Shown piece after piece: positions 62,089-64,000 of a stretch of 64,000 nucleotides of DNA. Location of the stretch: positions 24,747 through 88,746 of the forward strand of contig CAZGXI010000022.1 in NCBI GenBank assembly GCA_964529715.1, read 5' to 3'. The stretch is from CAZGXI01 sp964529715 (GTDB lineage: Bacteria; Chloroflexota; Anaerolineae; Aggregatilineales; Ch27). Positions within the stretch are counted from its first letter, which is position 1. Every line of letters starts with the position of its first letter. The notes beneath the pieces were generated by a model. That model was not told the DNA's origin. It saw nothing but the letters and a program-made list of their open reading frames with translations, and ran no database searches. Made by a program: the position numbers and the translations under genes.

Positions 62089-63306
62089 CTACGGCAGCGG
62101 AAAGGTACACGAACCGGCAGCAGCCGCGCACATCGCCAGGAGCCTGCCGTTCAGATGTACCTCGAAGTCGCCGCGCGCCCAAAAGTCCTCGCCGGCCTTC
62201 ACCGTGCTCCAGCCCTGGCGCACCCGGCAGCTTGACGGCCTCGCCGGTTCGCCGAAACCCGGCGGGACCAGGCTCAGGCAGTCGCCCGGCGGAAAGTTGT
62301 AAATCGATGCGACCATACCCGGCGCATCCCAGCGCGTGGCCGGCACACGCGCGCCGCCGCCGACCAGTTCTACCCCGCCCAGGTTCAGCGCGCGGGATGA
62401 GATATTGATCAGCGACAGCGAACGGGTGTCGTAGATCAGCAGCACGGATGGCGACGGCGTGGGCGAAGGTCCGGGAGTCGCCGTCGCCGTCGGCGGCACG
62501 GGCGTGGGAGTTGCCAGCAGACCCGGCAGGCGGGCCACGTCGTCGGTCAGGCTGACGGCGGTGATCGTCCGTGTCGTCCCGTCGGTATATTCGACGAAGA
62601 TCACGTCGTCCGACGTTTCCGGTATGGGCAAAGCCGGCTGCCAGGGCTGCCAGTCGCCAAACGGGCTGCCGCGCCCGTCGAGCAGGCGCACGCGGCTCGC
62701 CTCCTGGATCGAGCCGCCCGTGTTCGCGCCCCAGTAGCGCTCGTTAGTCAGGTAGAGCTGCTTGGTCTGCGGGTTCACCAACACCGGCAATACGCCGGGC
62801 CTCCCCGCCAGCACAGCCACGAACACGTAGCCCATCCGGTACGGCAGCACCGCCACGCCGATCTCGCGGTATGCCTCGTTGAGCGACGCGGCGGTATGCG
62901 GCGTGGAATGCTGCCAGAAATTCATTGCACCCTCAAGGCTGCGCCCGGCGAAGGCGATTTCCTCCAGAGCGACACGGTCGGGCCGCCCATAAGTCGGCCA
63001 ATTGAAGGGCGACCACAGGGCGCGTTCCTTCGGCCCTTCCCCGCGGCGGCCCACGTGAACGGCGACGCCATCAGGCACGCTTGGCAACGAGGCCACGTAC
63101 TGCGCCTGGAACAACGCCAGTTCTTGCAGTGTGGCGTTCGGGCGCAGCGGCCAGCGCCCCTGCTGCATCCGCCAGGCGTTGATGGCAGCGATCGCTTCTT
63201 CGGCCAGCCGCGCCTGCTGCGCAGCCGACGCGGTGGAAGACAGCATACTCAACAGGACGACCAGCATGGCAACAAACAGGATTCCCAAAAACCATCGGCG
63301 GCGCAT
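62089..63306 (-). CDS. Secreted CAP-domain protein with a C-terminal LTD-like domain (copy 2)
   Basis: A 405-residue paralogue of the gene at 60662, with the same layout: signal peptide (1-29), CAP domain (EEAIAAINAWRMQQGRWPLRPNATLQELA, AVHVGRRGEG, LEEIAFAG, LNEAYREIGVAVL), a Thr/Pro linker (about 255-282) and a C-terminal domain with VLLIYDTRSLSLINISSRALNLGGVEL. The cysteine content differs from copy 1. Tandem duplication is evident. In other bacteria CAP proteins are exported, with activities that remain mostly unknown. Confidence 0.82.
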   Translation of the reverse strand: MRRRWFLGILFVAMLVVLLSMLSSTASAAQQARLAEEAIAAINAWRMQQGRWPLRPNATLQELALFQAQYVASLPSVPDGVAVHVGRRGEGPKERALWSPFNWPTYGRPDRVALEEIAFAGRSLEGAMNFWQHSTPHTAASLNEAYREIGVAVLPYRMGYVFVAVLAGRPGVLPVLVNPQTKQLYLTNERYWGANTGGSIQEASRVRLLDGRGSPFGDWQPWQPALPIPETSDDVIFVEYTDGTTRTITAVSLTDDVARLPGLLATPTPVPPTATATPGPSPTPSPSVLLIYDTRSLSLINISSRALNLGGVELVGGGARVPATRWDAPGMVASIYNFPPGDCLSLVPPGFGEPARPSSCRVRQGWSTVKAGEDFWARGDFEVHLNGRLLAMCAAAAGSCTFPLP

Positions 63307-63446
63307 TTTTCGATTCCTTTAAAGATATTTTTGACCTTGTATATATTCTATTCCTTTTCGCCAAAACGCCCACCTGTTTGAGAACCCGCCCGACACAGGC
63401 TACAATTCTCCTTAAGCGCCTATCGACACCTGGTTATCACAAGGCC

Positions 63447-64000
63447 ATGAGCGTCCCAGACCATCTCCAAAACATCCTCGATAACCTCCCCCACCGCCCC
63501 GGCGTCTACCTGATGAAATCGGGCGCGGGCGAGATCATCTACGTCGGCAAGGCCAAAAGCCTGCGCAACCGCGTGCGCAGCTACTTCCATCAGAGTGTCT
63601 TCGATGCCAAAACGCTCCGCCTGCGGGAGAACATCGCCGACATCGAATTTTTCGTCACCGGGAGCGATCCCGACGACCAGGAAGGCGAACTGGAGGCCCT
63701 GCGCCTGGAAAACACGTTGATCAAGCGCCACCAGCCGCGCTACAACGTGATGCTCAAGGACGATAAGCAGTACCCCTACATCAAGGTCAACTGGGGCGAT
63801 CCCTTCCCGACGATCAGCTTTACCCGCCAGATGGTCCGCGACGGCTCGCGTTACTTTGGACCCTTCACCGCCGCCAGCATCCGCGCCACACTAGACACGC
63901 TGCGGCGCATCTTCCCTTATCTCACCTGCGACCGCGTGATCACCGGAAAGGACGAGCGCGCCTGCCTATATTACGACATCAAGCTGTGCAATGCGCCCTG
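63447..64000 (+). CDS. uvrC: Excinuclease ABC subunit C, N-terminal part (partial)
   Basis: The first 184 residues, cut by the window end. The GIY-YIG nuclease domain is clear: LPHRPGVYLMKSGAGEIIYVGKAKSLRNRVRSYF, then ENTLIKRHQPRYNVMLKDDKQYPYIKV, RYFGPFTAA and IFPYLTCD. UvrC makes the 3' and 5' cuts around lesions in nucleotide excision repair. The start ATG at 63447 is the first in frame; ribosome-binding site AAGG is close to it. Confidence 0.95.
   Translation, partial: MSVPDHLQNILDNLPHRPGVYLMKSGAGEIIYVGKAKSLRNRVRSYFHQSVFDAKTLRLRENIADIEFFVTGSDPDDQEGELEALRLENTLIKRHQPRYNVMLKDDKQYPYIKVNWGDPFPTISFTRQMVRDGSRYFGPFTAASIRATLDTLRRIFPYLTCDRVITGKDERACLYYDIKLCNAP

Overview
The window is GC-rich bacterial chromosome, almost wholly coding, and looks like a member of the Chloroflexota, probably an Anaerolineae-like lineage. 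The evidence is indirect: a class II ribonucleotide reductase next to nrdR, an ATP synthase a subunit with a long extracytoplasmic insert, a fused b/delta subunit, FemABX-type transferases, an LPXTG-type surface anchor, secreted CAP-domain and alpha-2-macroglobulin proteins, and a division and cell-wall (dcw) cluster with no mraZ. No rRNA, tRNA, CRISPR array, prophage or transposase was seen.

Layout. 1-12.8 kb is mixed housekeeping: a zinc-ribbon protein, a Cys-less glutaredoxin-like protein, a GNAT, an AI-2E transporter, pnp and rpsO with a strong promoter, DinB and phosphotransferase genes, a MazG-like hydrolase, an exopolysaccharide sugar-phosphate transferase with a family 2 glycosyltransferase, and murE on its own. 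12.8-15.4 kb carries atpZ-like, atpB, atpE and a fused atpF/atpH, with no F1 genes. 15.5-25.1 kb holds the complex I membrane subunits in transcription order nuoA-H-J-K-L-M-M-N. There are two NuoM genes in tandem, and a terminator lies between nuoA and nuoH. No peripheral-arm nuo gene is present.

25.4-39.4 kb is an accessory envelope region: two FemABX-like transferases, a GNAT, a membrane-anchored SGNH hydrolase, a Tat/LPXTG DUF362 protein, a cyclase-family hydrolase, a 2092-residue alpha-2-macroglobulin-like protein, a single-domain response regulator and a YdcF/ElyC-like protein. 39.4-44 kb is the nrdR-nrdJ operon, with two NrdR boxes spaced 31 bp and an intein immediately before the predicted catalytic cysteine of NrdJ. 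44.2-59 kb is the dcw cluster (rsmH, ftsL-like, ftsI, mraY, murD, ftsW, murG, cvpA-like, murC, murB, ftsQ, ftsA, ftsZ). The last 5 kb has a GT-C membrane glycosyltransferase, two tandem CAP-domain paralogues and the 5' part of uvrC.

The window is unified by envelope biology and energy coupling: lipid II synthesis (mur, mraY, murG), septation (fts), probable cross-bridge addition (FemABX) and cell-surface anchoring (LPXTG), together with the membrane parts of complex I and ATP synthase. Short palindromic repeat families are scattered between genes, and one copy lies in frame inside a gene. I found no clearly new defence or mobile system. The most unusual items are the intein placement, the membrane-only nuo cluster with doubled NuoM, the b/delta fusion, and the repeat inserted in a FemABX gene.
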